Assembly: GCA_031374115.1 (NCBI GenBank)
Contig: JANMNO010000179.1
Span: 1 to 64,000, forward strand
From: JAKFWF01 sp031374115
GTDB taxonomy: Bacteria; Pseudomonadota; Alphaproteobacteria; Rhizobiales; Hyphomicrobiaceae
DNA: 64,000 bases
Direction: 5' to 3'
The notes below the pieces were generated by a model. That model was not told the DNA's origin, made no database searches, and was given only the letters and a program-made list of their open reading frames with translations. How positions within the stretch are numbered: the first letter of the stretch is position 1; the number at the start of each line of letters is the position of its first letter. The translations under genes were made by a program, and so were the position numbers. Shown piece by piece: positions 1 to 8,197 of this stretch.

Positions 1-378
1 GCGCGTGCCGAGAGTGAGGCAGTAGGCGAGAACACCCATGACGGAGGTGTAGATGAGGTCCATGAGTACGTCGATCGCGCGGGTCGCGCGCTCGGGGAGC
101 CAGTTGGTGAAGGTGTCGACGATGATGTTGGCGCGCCGGACCTGCGCGAACGGCAGGAACGTGAAGACGGCGACCGCGGTCGCCATCTTGACGAACTCGA
201 AGTCGCCCTCGATCGGGGCGCCAAATAGCCAGCGGCCGAACACGCTGCACACAACAAGCACCGCGACGCCCAGTGCCAATAGCCCGCCGAGGATTGCGAT
301 ATAGCCGGTAATCCGCTCGATGAGCGGGGCCCGCAGACCGTGCCCCGCACCACTACCGGGGCTGGATGTGTTGCTCAT
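1..378 (-). CDS. dctQ: TRAP transporter small permease DctQ (3' end cut by window)
   Basis: Reading the minus strand from the ATG at 376-378 gives 126 codons that stay open to the window edge, so the C-terminus is missing. The sequence has two hydrophobic helices in the first 100 residues, a conserved FGRWLFGAPIEG loop and then the acidic E-F-V-K segment, which are typical of DctQ small subunits of tripartite ATP-independent periplasmic transporters. It lies 67 nt downstream of the dctP gene and in the same direction, so the two are probably co-transcribed. The large permease DctM would be expected just beyond position 1. The substrate cannot be read from this subunit. Confidence 0.85.
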   Translation of the reverse strand, partial: MSNTSSPGSGAGHGLRAPLIERITGYIAILGGLLALGVAVLVVCSVFGRWLFGAPIEGDFEFVKMATAVAVFTFLPFAQVRRANIIVDTFTNWLPERATRAIDVLMDLIYTSVMGVLAYCLTLGTR

Positions 379-445
379 CTCGTCTTGTCCCCACCCTGGT
401 CATTCGTATTTACCCGGGCGCGCTCCACGGCTTCCCGGAGGGCAA

Positions 446-1492
446 TCATGTTTTTTCGTATTTTGCGACGAGCACCTTGGCGGCCTGGATCAGCTTCGCG
501 CCATCTAGGCCTTTGGCCTTTACTTGCTCGATCCAAGCGGTGTGAACAGGCTCCGTTGCCTTGATCCACTTCGTCTTTTCTTCTTCCGATATGACGCCGA
601 TCGTGTTGCCGCGCTTTTTGACCATGTCGAGAACGCGGATCGCCTCGGTGTCCCACATGTTGCCGGCGAGCTTTGCGAACTCCTGACCGGAGTTCTTGTC
701 GAGGATGGCCTTGAGATCGGCCGGCAGACTGTCGTATTTAGTCTTATTCATGGCGAGGAAGAAGCTTGCCGAATAGAGCGTTGGCGAGCCCGGAATTTCG
801 GTGTGGAACTTGACGAGTTCCTGGACCTTGACCGCTGGCACGACTTCCCACGGGATGACCGCGCCGTCGATGACCTTCTGCGCCAAACTTTCGGGGACTT
901 GCGGCACCGGCATGCCGACAGATACCGCGCCGAGGGCTTTCAGGGCTTCGCCCGCGAGCCGCGTCGGGTTTCGCAGTTTAAGCCCCTTGAGGTCGTCCAT
1001 AGTGACGATGCCCTTGTTGGCATGGATCAATCCGCCATCGTGTGCCCAGTAGCTCAGGATCTTCACGTCTTTGACTTCGTCTTTGAGGTACGTGTCGGCA
1101 AACTCCTGCGCTGCCTGTGCGTTCACAATGCCACGCTTCGAGGCGATGAAGGGCAGCTCGAACACTTCAGTCGTCGGGAATCGGCCAGGGGTCGAGCCAG
1201 GCAAAGTCCAGACGATATCTGCGACGCCATCGCGAACCTGATCGTAAAGCTGGGGCGGGGTGCCACCGAGCTGCATCGAGGGAAAGATGTCGATCTTGAT
1301 CTTGCCCTGACTGTCCGCCTCGACCTTCTTGGCCCAAGGCGCCAGCATTTTGGCGTGGCCGTTGGAGACGGGTGGCAGGAAGTGATGCAGCTTCAAAGTG
1401 ACGACTGCCTGTGCCCGAGCGCTGGTGATCACGGCAGGGCTGGCGAGCGCAGCGCCGGTGGCAGCGAGCATGCGTCTGCGGGTAATTCTCAT
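446..1492 (-). CDS. dctP: TRAP transporter periplasmic solute-binding protein DctP
   Basis: This 348-aa protein captures an organic acid in the periplasm and passes it to the DctQM permease. The start at 1490-1492 follows a strong GGAGGGA ribosome site; upstream ATGs in the frame lack one. The N-terminus has a Tat-like signal with an arginine triplet (residues 5-7), a hydrophobic stretch and an AxA-type end (SARAQ). The body shows DctP features, including LHHFLPP after the signal, an R-N-P-T-R segment where the ligand-binding Arg of the family sits, and the GAVIPWEVVPA hinge. With the adjacent homogentisate pathway genes, an aromatic or keto acid substrate is likely, but this is inference. 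Confidence 0.9.
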   Translation of the reverse strand: MRITRRRMLAATGAALASPAVITSARAQAVVTLKLHHFLPPVSNGHAKMLAPWAKKVEADSQGKIKIDIFPSMQLGGTPPQLYDQVRDGVADIVWTLPGSTPGRFPTTEVFELPFIASKRGIVNAQAAQEFADTYLKDEVKDVKILSYWAHDGGLIHANKGIVTMDDLKGLKLRNPTRLAGEALKALGAVSVGMPVPQVPESLAQKVIDGAVIPWEVVPAVKVQELVKFHTEIPGSPTLYSASFFLAMNKTKYDSLPADLKAILDKNSGQEFAKLAGNMWDTEAIRVLDMVKKRGNTIGVISEEEKTKWIKATEPVHTAWIEQVKAKGLDGAKLIQAAKVLVAKYEKT

Positions 1493-1583
1493 TGTAGTTC
1501 CCTCCATGTTGATTTTCGTGTTTTTGCTCTTGAAGCCAATTCTATCGCACGGTTTGGCTGCGTCACCTTGCATTTAGTATGAG

Positions 1584-2930
1584 TTACAGGCGGGGAGTCC
1601 AGGTTGGCCGTTTAGGATTGAAATTCCTTTTGATGCCATCCCAACAGTCGACATAATCGCGCTGCAGTTCGGCCAGTTCGAAGGCATACCGGGTGACGCG
1701 CTGTGGATGACGGGTCTCGAACATGAATGCCATCGTGCCTTCGAACTTGTGCGGCTTCAGCTCGGCGGCGCTTGCCTTGGCGAAGGCTTCCGCATCGGGC
1801 CCGTGCGGCAGCATGCAATTATGCAGCGAGAAACCACCGGGTACGAACCCCTGCGGCTTGGCGTCGTATTGGCCGTAGATTAGCCCCATGAACTCGGACA
1901 TGATGTTCATGTGGTACCAGGGTGGCCGGAACGTGTTCTCCGCGACCGCCCATCGGTCGGGAAAGATGACGAAGTCGATGTTAGCGGTGCCGGGCGTCTC
2001 CGACGGTGAAGTCAACGTCGTGAAGATCGATGGGTCGGCGTGATCGAACAGCACGGGGCCGACGGGCGAGAACCGGCGTAGATCATATTTGTAGGGCGCG
2101 TAGTTGCCGTGCCAGGCGACGACATCGAGTGGCGATTGCCCGATCTCCGCGCGCCACAGCTTGCCGCCCCACTTCACAGTCATGCGGCTAGGCGTTTCCC
2201 GGTCCTCGAAAGCGGCGGTTGGAGTTAAGAAGTCGCGCGGGTTCGCGAGGCAATTGGCCCCGATCGGGCCGCGCTCAGGTAGCGTGAACGAGCCGCCATA
2301 GTTTTCGCAAAGGTAACCGCGGGCAGCATCGTGGCCGTGCAGCTCGACGCGAAGCTTCACGCCGCGTGGGATCACTGCAATCTCACCGGGAGCAATGTCG
2401 ATGACGCCGAACTCGGTCCACAATCGCAGCGCGCCTTGCTGGGGGACAAACATCAGCTCGCCATCGGCATTGTAGAAGTAGTCGTTCTCCATCGAGTTAG
2501 TGACGAAGTAGATGTGCGCCGCCATACCCGCCTGGCTGCCGGCATCGCCTGCCGTGGTGACCGTATGGATGCCTTCGAGAAACGTCATTTTCTTCGACGG
2601 GATTGGAACCGGGTCCCACCGCATCGGCGCGGGCGGTACGCTGACTTCGTCGCAAGGCGCGGTGCGCCAGAGCCCGGCATCGATCTCACTGAACCGGCCC
2701 CAATGCTTGACGGTCGGCCGGATGCGATAGAGCCACGAGCGCTCGTTGGTGGTACGCGGTGCCGTGAATGGGGAACCAGAAATTTGCTCGGCGTAAAGTC
2801 CGTAGGCGCAACGCTGAGGGCTGTTGCGGCCAATCGGTAAGGCGCCGGGCAAGGCTTCGGTCTCGAAACCGTTACCGAAGCCGGGCTGATAACCGGCGGT
2901 GGCTGCAGTGAGCTTCGATGTTTCTGCCAT
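1584..2930 (-). CDS. hmgA: Homogentisate 1,2-dioxygenase
   Basis: This non-haem iron enzyme opens the ring of homogentisate with O2 to give maleylacetoacetate. The 448-aa product has the usual family length. The iron-site segments are visible: PPWYHMNIMSEFMGL gives the His...Glu pair, and SLHNCMLPHGPD carries the last His. The N-terminal GYQPGFGNGFETEALPGALP is the family signature. I chose the ATG at 2928-2930 because GAGGAGG lies 7 nt upstream. An in-frame ATG 81 nt earlier would overlap the preceding gene. Maleylacetoacetate isomerase and fumarylacetoacetase are not in the window, so the pathway must finish elsewhere or beyond position 1. Confidence 0.96.
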   Translation of the reverse strand: MAETSKLTAATAGYQPGFGNGFETEALPGALPIGRNSPQRCAYGLYAEQISGSPFTAPRTTNERSWLYRIRPTVKHWGRFSEIDAGLWRTAPCDEVSVPPAPMRWDPVPIPSKKMTFLEGIHTVTTAGDAGSQAGMAAHIYFVTNSMENDYFYNADGELMFVPQQGALRLWTEFGVIDIAPGEIAVIPRGVKLRVELHGHDAARGYLCENYGGSFTLPERGPIGANCLANPRDFLTPTAAFEDRETPSRMTVKWGGKLWRAEIGQSPLDVVAWHGNYAPYKYDLRRFSPVGPVLFDHADPSIFTTLTSPSETPGTANIDFVIFPDRWAVAENTFRPPWYHMNIMSEFMGLIYGQYDAKPQGFVPGGFSLHNCMLPHGPDAEAFAKASAAELKPHKFEGTMAFMFETRHPQRVTRYAFELAELQRDYVDCWDGIKRNFNPKRPTWTPRL

Positions 2931-2953
2931 CGGATGCCTCCTCGGATAGATGC

Positions 2954-3937
2954 TTAGCCTTCGTGGACCTCGGCCGATTTCATCGGCGTGCCCTTTTCCA
3001 GTGTCTGCCACATCTCGACATCGCGCTCGGCCGTCCAGATGCGTGGATGATCGAGCCCTTTGGCTTCATCGAAAGCGCGCGACACATTGAACGGCATGCA
3101 GTGCTCAAAGATCACCCAATGTCCATACTTCGGACGCAGCTGAGCCATGGCATCATCATACACCTGTTTTAGGTCGGCTCCCTTGGTGGCGCCAGCCTTA
3201 GCGATGGCAAATAGATCAGCCGTGAAAGCCGCCGTTCCAGCGATTGCTTCCTCGGCTTCCTTCGCGCTCATCAGCGAGCGCCCGCGGCCTGGGACCATGC
3301 GTTCCGCTCCGAGAGCCTTTACCACCGCAAGCGTGCCCGGCCAGTCCCCGAAGTGTGCGTCGCCGCAGTATGGCGTGGCGCCGAACTCGACGGTATCGCC
3401 GGCGAACAGAACTTTCTCTTTGGGTAGCCATACAACTGTATCGCCAGCGGTGTGGCTACGGCCAACGTGAATGATCTGCACCTCGCGGCGGCCCATCATC
3501 AAGGTCATGCGCTTGTGAAAGACAATGTGCGGCCAGGTCAGGCCGGGGATGCTCTCTTTACCTCGAAACAGGCGCGGAAATCTGCCGATCTCGCTGTCCA
3601 TGTCCTGTTGGCCGCGTTCGGCGATCAGCGCCTGGGTGGCATCGGACGCAATGATCTCGGCGTCCGGATAGCCCGATGCCCCAAGCACGCGCACAGCGTG
3701 ATAGTGGGTGAGCACCACGTGCTTGATCGGTTTGTCGGTCACGGTGCGAACGCGGGCGATTACGTTGGCTGCCATCGCCGGCGTCGCCTGCGCATCGACG
3801 ACGAGCACGCTAGCGTCGCCGATCACGATGCCTGAGTTTGGATCGCCTTCCGCCGTGTAGCCGTAAAGCCCTGCCCCCAACTCGTCAAACGAGATGGTCT
3901 TATCGGCAAGATCCTGGCTGCTAGCGAAGTTTGCCAT
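2954..3937 (-). CDS. MBL-fold metallo-hydrolase
   Basis: This 327-aa protein has the metallo-beta-lactamase fold. THYHAV at residues 77-82 sits where HxHxDH is expected, HTAGDTVVWL supplies the next metal His, and LFAGDTVEFG supplies the bridging Asp. The canonical D-H of the first motif is replaced by V-R (HYHAVR), so the second metal site may be altered. The gene is 23 nt upstream of hmgA on the same strand, with AGAGGA before its ATG. In this context it could hydrolyse a thioester or lactone intermediate, but the substrate is unknown. There is no signal peptide, so it is probably cytoplasmic. Confidence 0.85.
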   Translation of the reverse strand: MANFASSQDLADKTISFDELGAGLYGYTAEGDPNSGIVIGDASVLVVDAQATPAMAANVIARVRTVTDKPIKHVVLTHYHAVRVLGASGYPDAEIIASDATQALIAERGQQDMDSEIGRFPRLFRGKESIPGLTWPHIVFHKRMTLMMGRREVQIIHVGRSHTAGDTVVWLPKEKVLFAGDTVEFGATPYCGDAHFGDWPGTLAVVKALGAERMVPGRGRSLMSAKEAEEAIAGTAAFTADLFAIAKAGATKGADLKQVYDDAMAQLRPKYGHWVIFEHCMPFNVSRAFDEAKGLDHPRIWTAERDVEMWQTLEKGTPMKSAEVHEG

Positions 3938-4015
3938 GTCGAAGCGTCCTCTTTGTGTTGCGCATGGCGACTCCCCTGCGGGGAGCCGGCCGCCATGCGC
4001 GGGCGGGCGTGCCCT

Positions 4016-4243
4016 TTAGGCGGTTGTCTGAAGCGTGCTGTCCTTGCCCATTGGTGTAATGCCTTGGCGGGCTTTCGCAATGGCTTCGCGCAAGACGCCG
4101 ATATCGCCGATGTGGTTCGCCAACAGCAGGATCAGCTTGGCATTAAGCAATCGGCTCTGCTCCGGGTTCAGATCGCGGTGCGCCGAGACGAGTGCCTCGT
4201 AGGCGTCATCGGGATGGGCAATGTTGGGTTCGGTGTTGAGCAT
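4016..4243 (-). CDS. DUF2783 small protein, possible monooxygenase coupling protein
   Basis: This 75-aa acidic, helix-rich protein has the DUF2783 pattern: HPDDAYEALVSAHRDL, then a leucine-rich N-A-K-L-I-L-L-L-A-N-H-I-G-D helix. The ATG at 4241-4243 has GAGG about 5 nt upstream; an ATG 15 nt earlier is less well placed. The gene begins 8 nt after the stop of the FAD monooxygenase and is followed by the MBL gene and hmgA. Small non-catalytic partners of aromatic flavin hydroxylases are known: MhaB, the partner of MhaA (3-hydroxyphenylacetate 6-hydroxylase) in Pseudomonas putida, is of similar size. That role here is inference from size and order, not from a recognised motif. Confidence 0.75.
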   Translation of the reverse strand: MLNTEPNIAHPDDAYEALVSAHRDLNPEQSRLLNAKLILLLANHIGDIGVLREAIAKARQGITPMGKDSTLQTTA

Positions 4244-4250
4244 GGCGGCC

Positions 4251-5909
4251 TCAAGCATGTCCGATGGCGCGATGTAAGGCAGCCGTTATCGACGCTGGAT
4301 CAAGTTTACGAAAACGCGCCGCCACGTGCTGGTCCGGACGGAGTAGATATGTAGTACCAGCGCGCGCGTCATAGCGCTGCGCGAGCAGGCCTTGCACGTC
4401 TTCGATCACTATTTGACCATCGGCTCCCGGCCGTTGCGTGCCGCCGGGTACGACGACAATCAAGCTTAGTGGGGCAGGGCCTTTGTATGCCGCAGACACT
4501 GTTTGGCCATCGGTAAAGTGGACCAGGCAAAACCCGGCGCCGACGTGCCTCAGGAAAAAGTCCGGACGGCCGCCGATCGAGATCGCAGCGTCGGCAGCCG
4601 CTGCGCCCGGCAGCATCCCGCCCGCGAATACATCGGTGTCGGGCGTATTCAAGGGCGATCCGGCATAGGTTGTCGGCAGCGATAAGCGACCGCTGTTGAC
4701 GAGGCGCCGGGCAAACGCGCAATCGCGCGCCAGTTCGAGCGTCGCATCGCGGAACGCGCGGCTCGCCTCGTTCTTCGGCGTGATGAAGTCCGTGCTGCGG
4801 GTCGAGTTCAGGATGTTCTCATCCGCTGCGGCGACGCGTTCGAGATCGTAGCTGTCGAGCAGGCTCGCGGGCGCCCGGCCGTCGAGCACCAACCTGAGTT
4901 TCCAGGTCAGATTGTCGGCATCCTGGATGCCACTGTTGGCACCGCGCGCGCCAAAAGGTGAAACGCCGTGCGCACTGTCGCCTGCGAATAGCACGCGGCC
5001 GTGGCGGAACTTATCCATGCGCAGGCACGAGAAAGTGTAGATGCTTACCCACTCGAGTTCGAACTGGGCGTCCTCTCCGAGTAACGCTTTGACGCGGGGG
5101 ATCACTTTTTCGGGCGCGCGTTCGGCGATCGGATCGGCGTCCCAGCCGAGTTGGAAATCAATGCGCCACACGTTGTCGGGCTGTTGATGCAGCAACACCG
5201 ATTGGTTGCGATGGAACGGCGGGTCGAACCAGAACCAGCGTTCAGCCGGGAAGTCGGCCTGCATCTTCACGTCCGCGATGAGGAAGCGGTCCTGGAATGT
5301 CTGGCCACGGCTTTCCAATCCCATGAGCCGTCGCACGGCGCTGCGGCCGCCGTCGGCAGCGACAAGATAATCGCAGTCGAGTTGGTAGGTGCCATCCGGC
5401 GTCTCGACGTCCAGGCGCACTCGATCGGCATTCTGGGTGACTCCAGCGATCTTGCTCTTCCACCGGATGTCGAGATTGTGCAATTCACGCGCGCGGTCGA
5501 GCAGAAAGCCTTCAACGTAGTACTGCTGCAGGTTGATGAAGGCGGGCCGCCGGTGGCCGCTCTCGGCGAGCAGGTTGAACGTGTAAAGAGGCGCATCGCG
5601 AAAAAAAACTTTGCCAGTGTTCCACGTCACGCCCTTGGCGACCATGCGATCGCCGACGCCGAGACGATCGGCGATTTCGAGGGTGCGCTTGGCGAAGCAG
5701 ATCGCGCGCGACCCGGTCGATAGCCGGTCATCGTCATCGAGGAGAACGACGGGCGTTCCGTGTTGGGCGAGGTCGATCGCGGCGACGAGGCCGACGGGGC
5801 CAGCCCCGGCAATGACGACAGGGTGGCGCGGGGGCATTTTCGCGTCGAGGTCGGCTGGCCTTCGATAAGGCAGCGTGAGCCTCTGGTAGTCGGTAGCCGC
5901 ATCGATCAT
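4251..5909 (-). CDS. FAD-dependent aromatic-ring monooxygenase (MhpA/MhaA-like)
   Basis: This 552-aa class A flavin hydroxylase would use NAD(P)H and O2 to hydroxylate a phenolic acid. The FAD-binding GAGPVGLVAAIDLAQHG is near residue 33, a DxxxAADGGRSAVRR-type segment follows in mid-protein, and the second FAD motif VLFAGDSAHGVSPFGARGAN is near residue 300. A long C-terminal thioredoxin-like tail, as in MhpA or PheA, accounts for the length. The start is the ATG at 5907-5909, which overlaps the preceding stop as ATGA, so the two flavoproteins are translationally coupled. The reading frame is open far upstream of this ATG but overlaps the neighbour. With hmgA downstream, conversion of a 3-hydroxyphenylacetate-type substrate to homogentisate is the favoured role. 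Confidence 0.88.
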   Translation of the reverse strand: MIDAATDYQRLTLPYRRPADLDAKMPPRHPVVIAGAGPVGLVAAIDLAQHGTPVVLLDDDDRLSTGSRAICFAKRTLEIADRLGVGDRMVAKGVTWNTGKVFFRDAPLYTFNLLAESGHRRPAFINLQQYYVEGFLLDRARELHNLDIRWKSKIAGVTQNADRVRLDVETPDGTYQLDCDYLVAADGGRSAVRRLMGLESRGQTFQDRFLIADVKMQADFPAERWFWFDPPFHRNQSVLLHQQPDNVWRIDFQLGWDADPIAERAPEKVIPRVKALLGEDAQFELEWVSIYTFSCLRMDKFRHGRVLFAGDSAHGVSPFGARGANSGIQDADNLTWKLRLVLDGRAPASLLDSYDLERVAAADENILNSTRSTDFITPKNEASRAFRDATLELARDCAFARRLVNSGRLSLPTTYAGSPLNTPDTDVFAGGMLPGAAAADAAISIGGRPDFFLRHVGAGFCLVHFTDGQTVSAAYKGPAPLSLIVVVPGGTQRPGADGQIVIEDVQGLLAQRYDARAGTTYLLRPDQHVAARFRKLDPASITAALHRAIGHA

Positions 5910-7636
5910 GCAGGTGCGGTCTCGTTTCTGATCTGCCCGGCGATGACGCCGGCGGCGTGCCGCCCGGCAATGTAACCGAACGTCATCGCCGGGCCGATCG
6001 TAATGCCGCCGCCCGGATACGTGCCGCCCATGACGCTCGCTGCATCGTTGCCGACGGCGTACAGACCAGCGATACCTTTGCCGGACTGGTCGATGACTTG
6101 CGCGTGTTCGTTGGTGGCGATCCCGGCGAACGTACCAAGCTCTGCTGGCACTACGCGGACGGCGTAATAAGGGCCATGATCGAGCGGCGCGACGCACGGA
6201 TTGGGTTGGTGCCCGACGGCGCCGTTGAAGCGCTGATAGGCATCGGTACCGCGATTGAACTCCGGATCTTCGCCACGCACCGCGTGACCGTTAAAGGCTG
6301 CGATCGTGCGTTTAAGGCCATCCACGTCGATGCCGGTTGCGGCCGCAAGTTCGGCAACGGTTGCGCCGCGCTTGACGTAGCCCGACTTGACATGCGGACC
6401 GATTGGCATCGGTCTTGGCCCCAGTGCGCCAAGACCAAAGCGGCGGATCGCGCGGTGATCACAGACGATCCAAGCCTCGATAACGTCGTCGTTGCGGCAC
6501 ACCTCGACGAGAGCCGGAATATAAACGTGATACGATTTGGCTTCGTTGGCAAAACGTTTGCCGCGCCGGTCGACGGAGATATAACCGGGCTTGCCGCGCT
6601 CGAAAAAGTGCGGGAACGGGATCGTCGATCCGTCGGGTTGGGGCACGAGCGATACCGGCGCCCAAGCCGCCACGTGATGCACGTTATCGTCGAGTTGACC
6701 GCCAACCGCACGGGCCACTTTCAATCCGTCGCCGCTGTTGCCGGGGGGCGGTAGGCGCTGATGGTTCTTGCCGGCAGCGCGATGCGGATACAGTTCCTTC
6801 GTCAGCGCGTCGTTGCCTGGGAAGCCGCCGCAGGCGAGCACCACACCGCGCCGGGTCACGACCCGGATACGCCGGCCCTCGCGCTCGACGATTGCACCGG
6901 TCACGCGTCCGTCTTCTCGCACCACTTCGATAATCGGGGAGGACAACCACAACGGAATGCCACGTTGCTCTGCCTGCCACGCCAGACGTGCCACGAGCGC
7001 GTTGCCGTTGACCAGCCGTGTTCCTCTGCCGTGCGTAATCCGGGAGCGCGCATGCTTCGCGACCATGCCGGCGATATGTGCTGCCGACTTTAACGACGTC
7101 GTCATGTTGAACACGTGCGGCAGGTCGTTGCGGCCTACCATCATGCCGCCGAGCACGCTCATGGTCTCGACCGGCGGCCGCAGCGTGTCGAAGCGATTGC
7201 CAAGCCTAGTCCCGTCAAATTCGTCCGGCGAGAGCGAGCGTCCGCCATTGGAACCGCCGGGCTCGTCGGGGTGATAGTCGGCCCAGGTTGGGGCGATGAT
7301 GTAGGAGACGAGACCTTCGCGCTCGAAGCGTGCCAGCATCTCGTGGCCCTGATCGACGAACGCTTCAGCCTTGGCGCGGTTGAGCCGGTTGCCGACGTGG
7401 CTCGCGAGGTAGGCGAGTGCATCCTCGCGGCTATCGTGTACGCCGGCTTTGGCTTGATGATGATTGCAAGGGATCCAGATCACGCCAGCGGAATAAGCCG
7501 TGGTGCCGCCGAACAGTGGTTCCTTTTCCACCATCAATACATCCAGGCCCTCGAGCTTGGCGGACAGCGCCGCTGCAAATCCACCGGCGCCCGAGCCCGC
7601 GACGAGTAGATCGCAAGTGATGGTTTGATCGGGCAT
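5906..7636 (-). CDS. FAD-binding dehydrogenase, fumarate reductase / 3-ketosteroid dehydrogenase type
   Basis: This 576-aa flavoprotein starts with CDLLVAGSGAGGFAAALSAK (dinucleotide fold) followed by E-K-E-P-L-F-G-G-T-T-A-Y-S-A-G, the family fingerprint of FAD_binding_2 enzymes. The C-terminus has GLYAVGNDAASVMGGTYPGGG followed by T-I-G-P-A, the closing flavin contact seen in ketosteroid and succinate dehydrogenase-like enzymes. It would catalyse desaturation or reduction of an alpha,beta bond in a ring or acyl substrate. The ATG at 7634-7636 removes an implausible 33-residue extension. It shares the operon with the monooxygenase (ATGA overlap). Substrate unknown. Confidence 0.9.
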   Translation of the reverse strand: MPDQTITCDLLVAGSGAGGFAAALSAKLEGLDVLMVEKEPLFGGTTAYSAGVIWIPCNHHQAKAGVHDSREDALAYLASHVGNRLNRAKAEAFVDQGHEMLARFEREGLVSYIIAPTWADYHPDEPGGSNGGRSLSPDEFDGTRLGNRFDTLRPPVETMSVLGGMMVGRNDLPHVFNMTTSLKSAAHIAGMVAKHARSRITHGRGTRLVNGNALVARLAWQAEQRGIPLWLSSPIIEVVREDGRVTGAIVEREGRRIRVVTRRGVVLACGGFPGNDALTKELYPHRAAGKNHQRLPPPGNSGDGLKVARAVGGQLDDNVHHVAAWAPVSLVPQPDGSTIPFPHFFERGKPGYISVDRRGKRFANEAKSYHVYIPALVEVCRNDDVIEAWIVCDHRAIRRFGLGALGPRPMPIGPHVKSGYVKRGATVAELAAATGIDVDGLKRTIAAFNGHAVRGEDPEFNRGTDAYQRFNGAVGHQPNPCVAPLDHGPYYAVRVVPAELGTFAGIATNEHAQVIDQSGKGIAGLYAVGNDAASVMGGTYPGGGITIGPAMTFGYIAGRHAAGVIAGQIRNETAPA

Positions 7637-7655
7637 GACGATATCTGGGTCCAGT

Positions 7656-8156
7656 TCAATTCTGCGGTGGCCAAACAGCTGTATCGTGATCGGGATGCTG
7701 GTGGGATGCAAGTTTGGGCGCACGCGACGGGTCAACCCAATCGCTGGTTTTCTGACTGGGCAATTGGCTGATCGTTTCGACCCCAGGAATATGACTTTCC
7801 ATGCCGTACTGTGTGGTGATCGGCACCAGCGCCGGATGGTCGAGCGAGCCGACGGAAATCGATACCCGGTCGTTGTCTAGTTGGCGGTAGGTGAGCGGGG
7901 TGCCGCAGTCGCCGCAAAAGTCGCGGGCGATAACCTCCGAGCTTTTGAAGAATTTCGGCGTGCCGCGGGTCCATGCTAAATCGGCGTGCTTCACGCCTGC
8001 CAACGCCTGAAACAAATTGCCGGATGCCTTCTGGCACATGCGGCAATGGCAGACGGACGCGTTGTTTGGTTCAGCATAAAGCGCATAGCGCACGGCGCCG
8101 CATTGGCAACCGCCGGTGTGGAGAGATTTTCGAGAATTCGGTGTGTCATCGGTCAT
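7656..8156 (-). CDS. GFA (glutathione-dependent formaldehyde-activating enzyme) family protein
   Basis: This 166-aa zinc protein of the Mss4-like fold shows the full cysteine pattern: GGCQCGAVRY, CHCRMCQKASG and FCGDCGTPL, plus the late SVGSLDHP segment. The family contains the S-(hydroxymethyl)glutathione synthase Gfa, but most members have unknown substrates, so a formaldehyde role is not established. It lies 19 nt upstream of the flavoprotein on the same strand. The ATG at 8154-8156 was chosen because the upstream in-frame ATG overlaps the end of the SDR gene. The C-terminal tail, after about residue 140, is rich in His and Pro. Confidence 0.9.
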   Translation of the reverse strand: MTDDTPNSRKSLHTGGCQCGAVRYALYAEPNNASVCHCRMCQKASGNLFQALAGVKHADLAWTRGTPKFFKSSEVIARDFCGDCGTPLTYRQLDNDRVSISVGSLDHPALVPITTQYGMESHIPGVETISQLPSQKTSDWVDPSRAPKLASHQHPDHDTAVWPPQN

Positions 8157-8197
8157 GATCGTCGAGCCTCGTGATCGTAGAGGCAACGACTTTACGA

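Noticed and set aside
524..1582. A 352-codon open frame antisense to dctP
   Set aside because: Same reason: composition-driven antisense frame over a well-supported gene.
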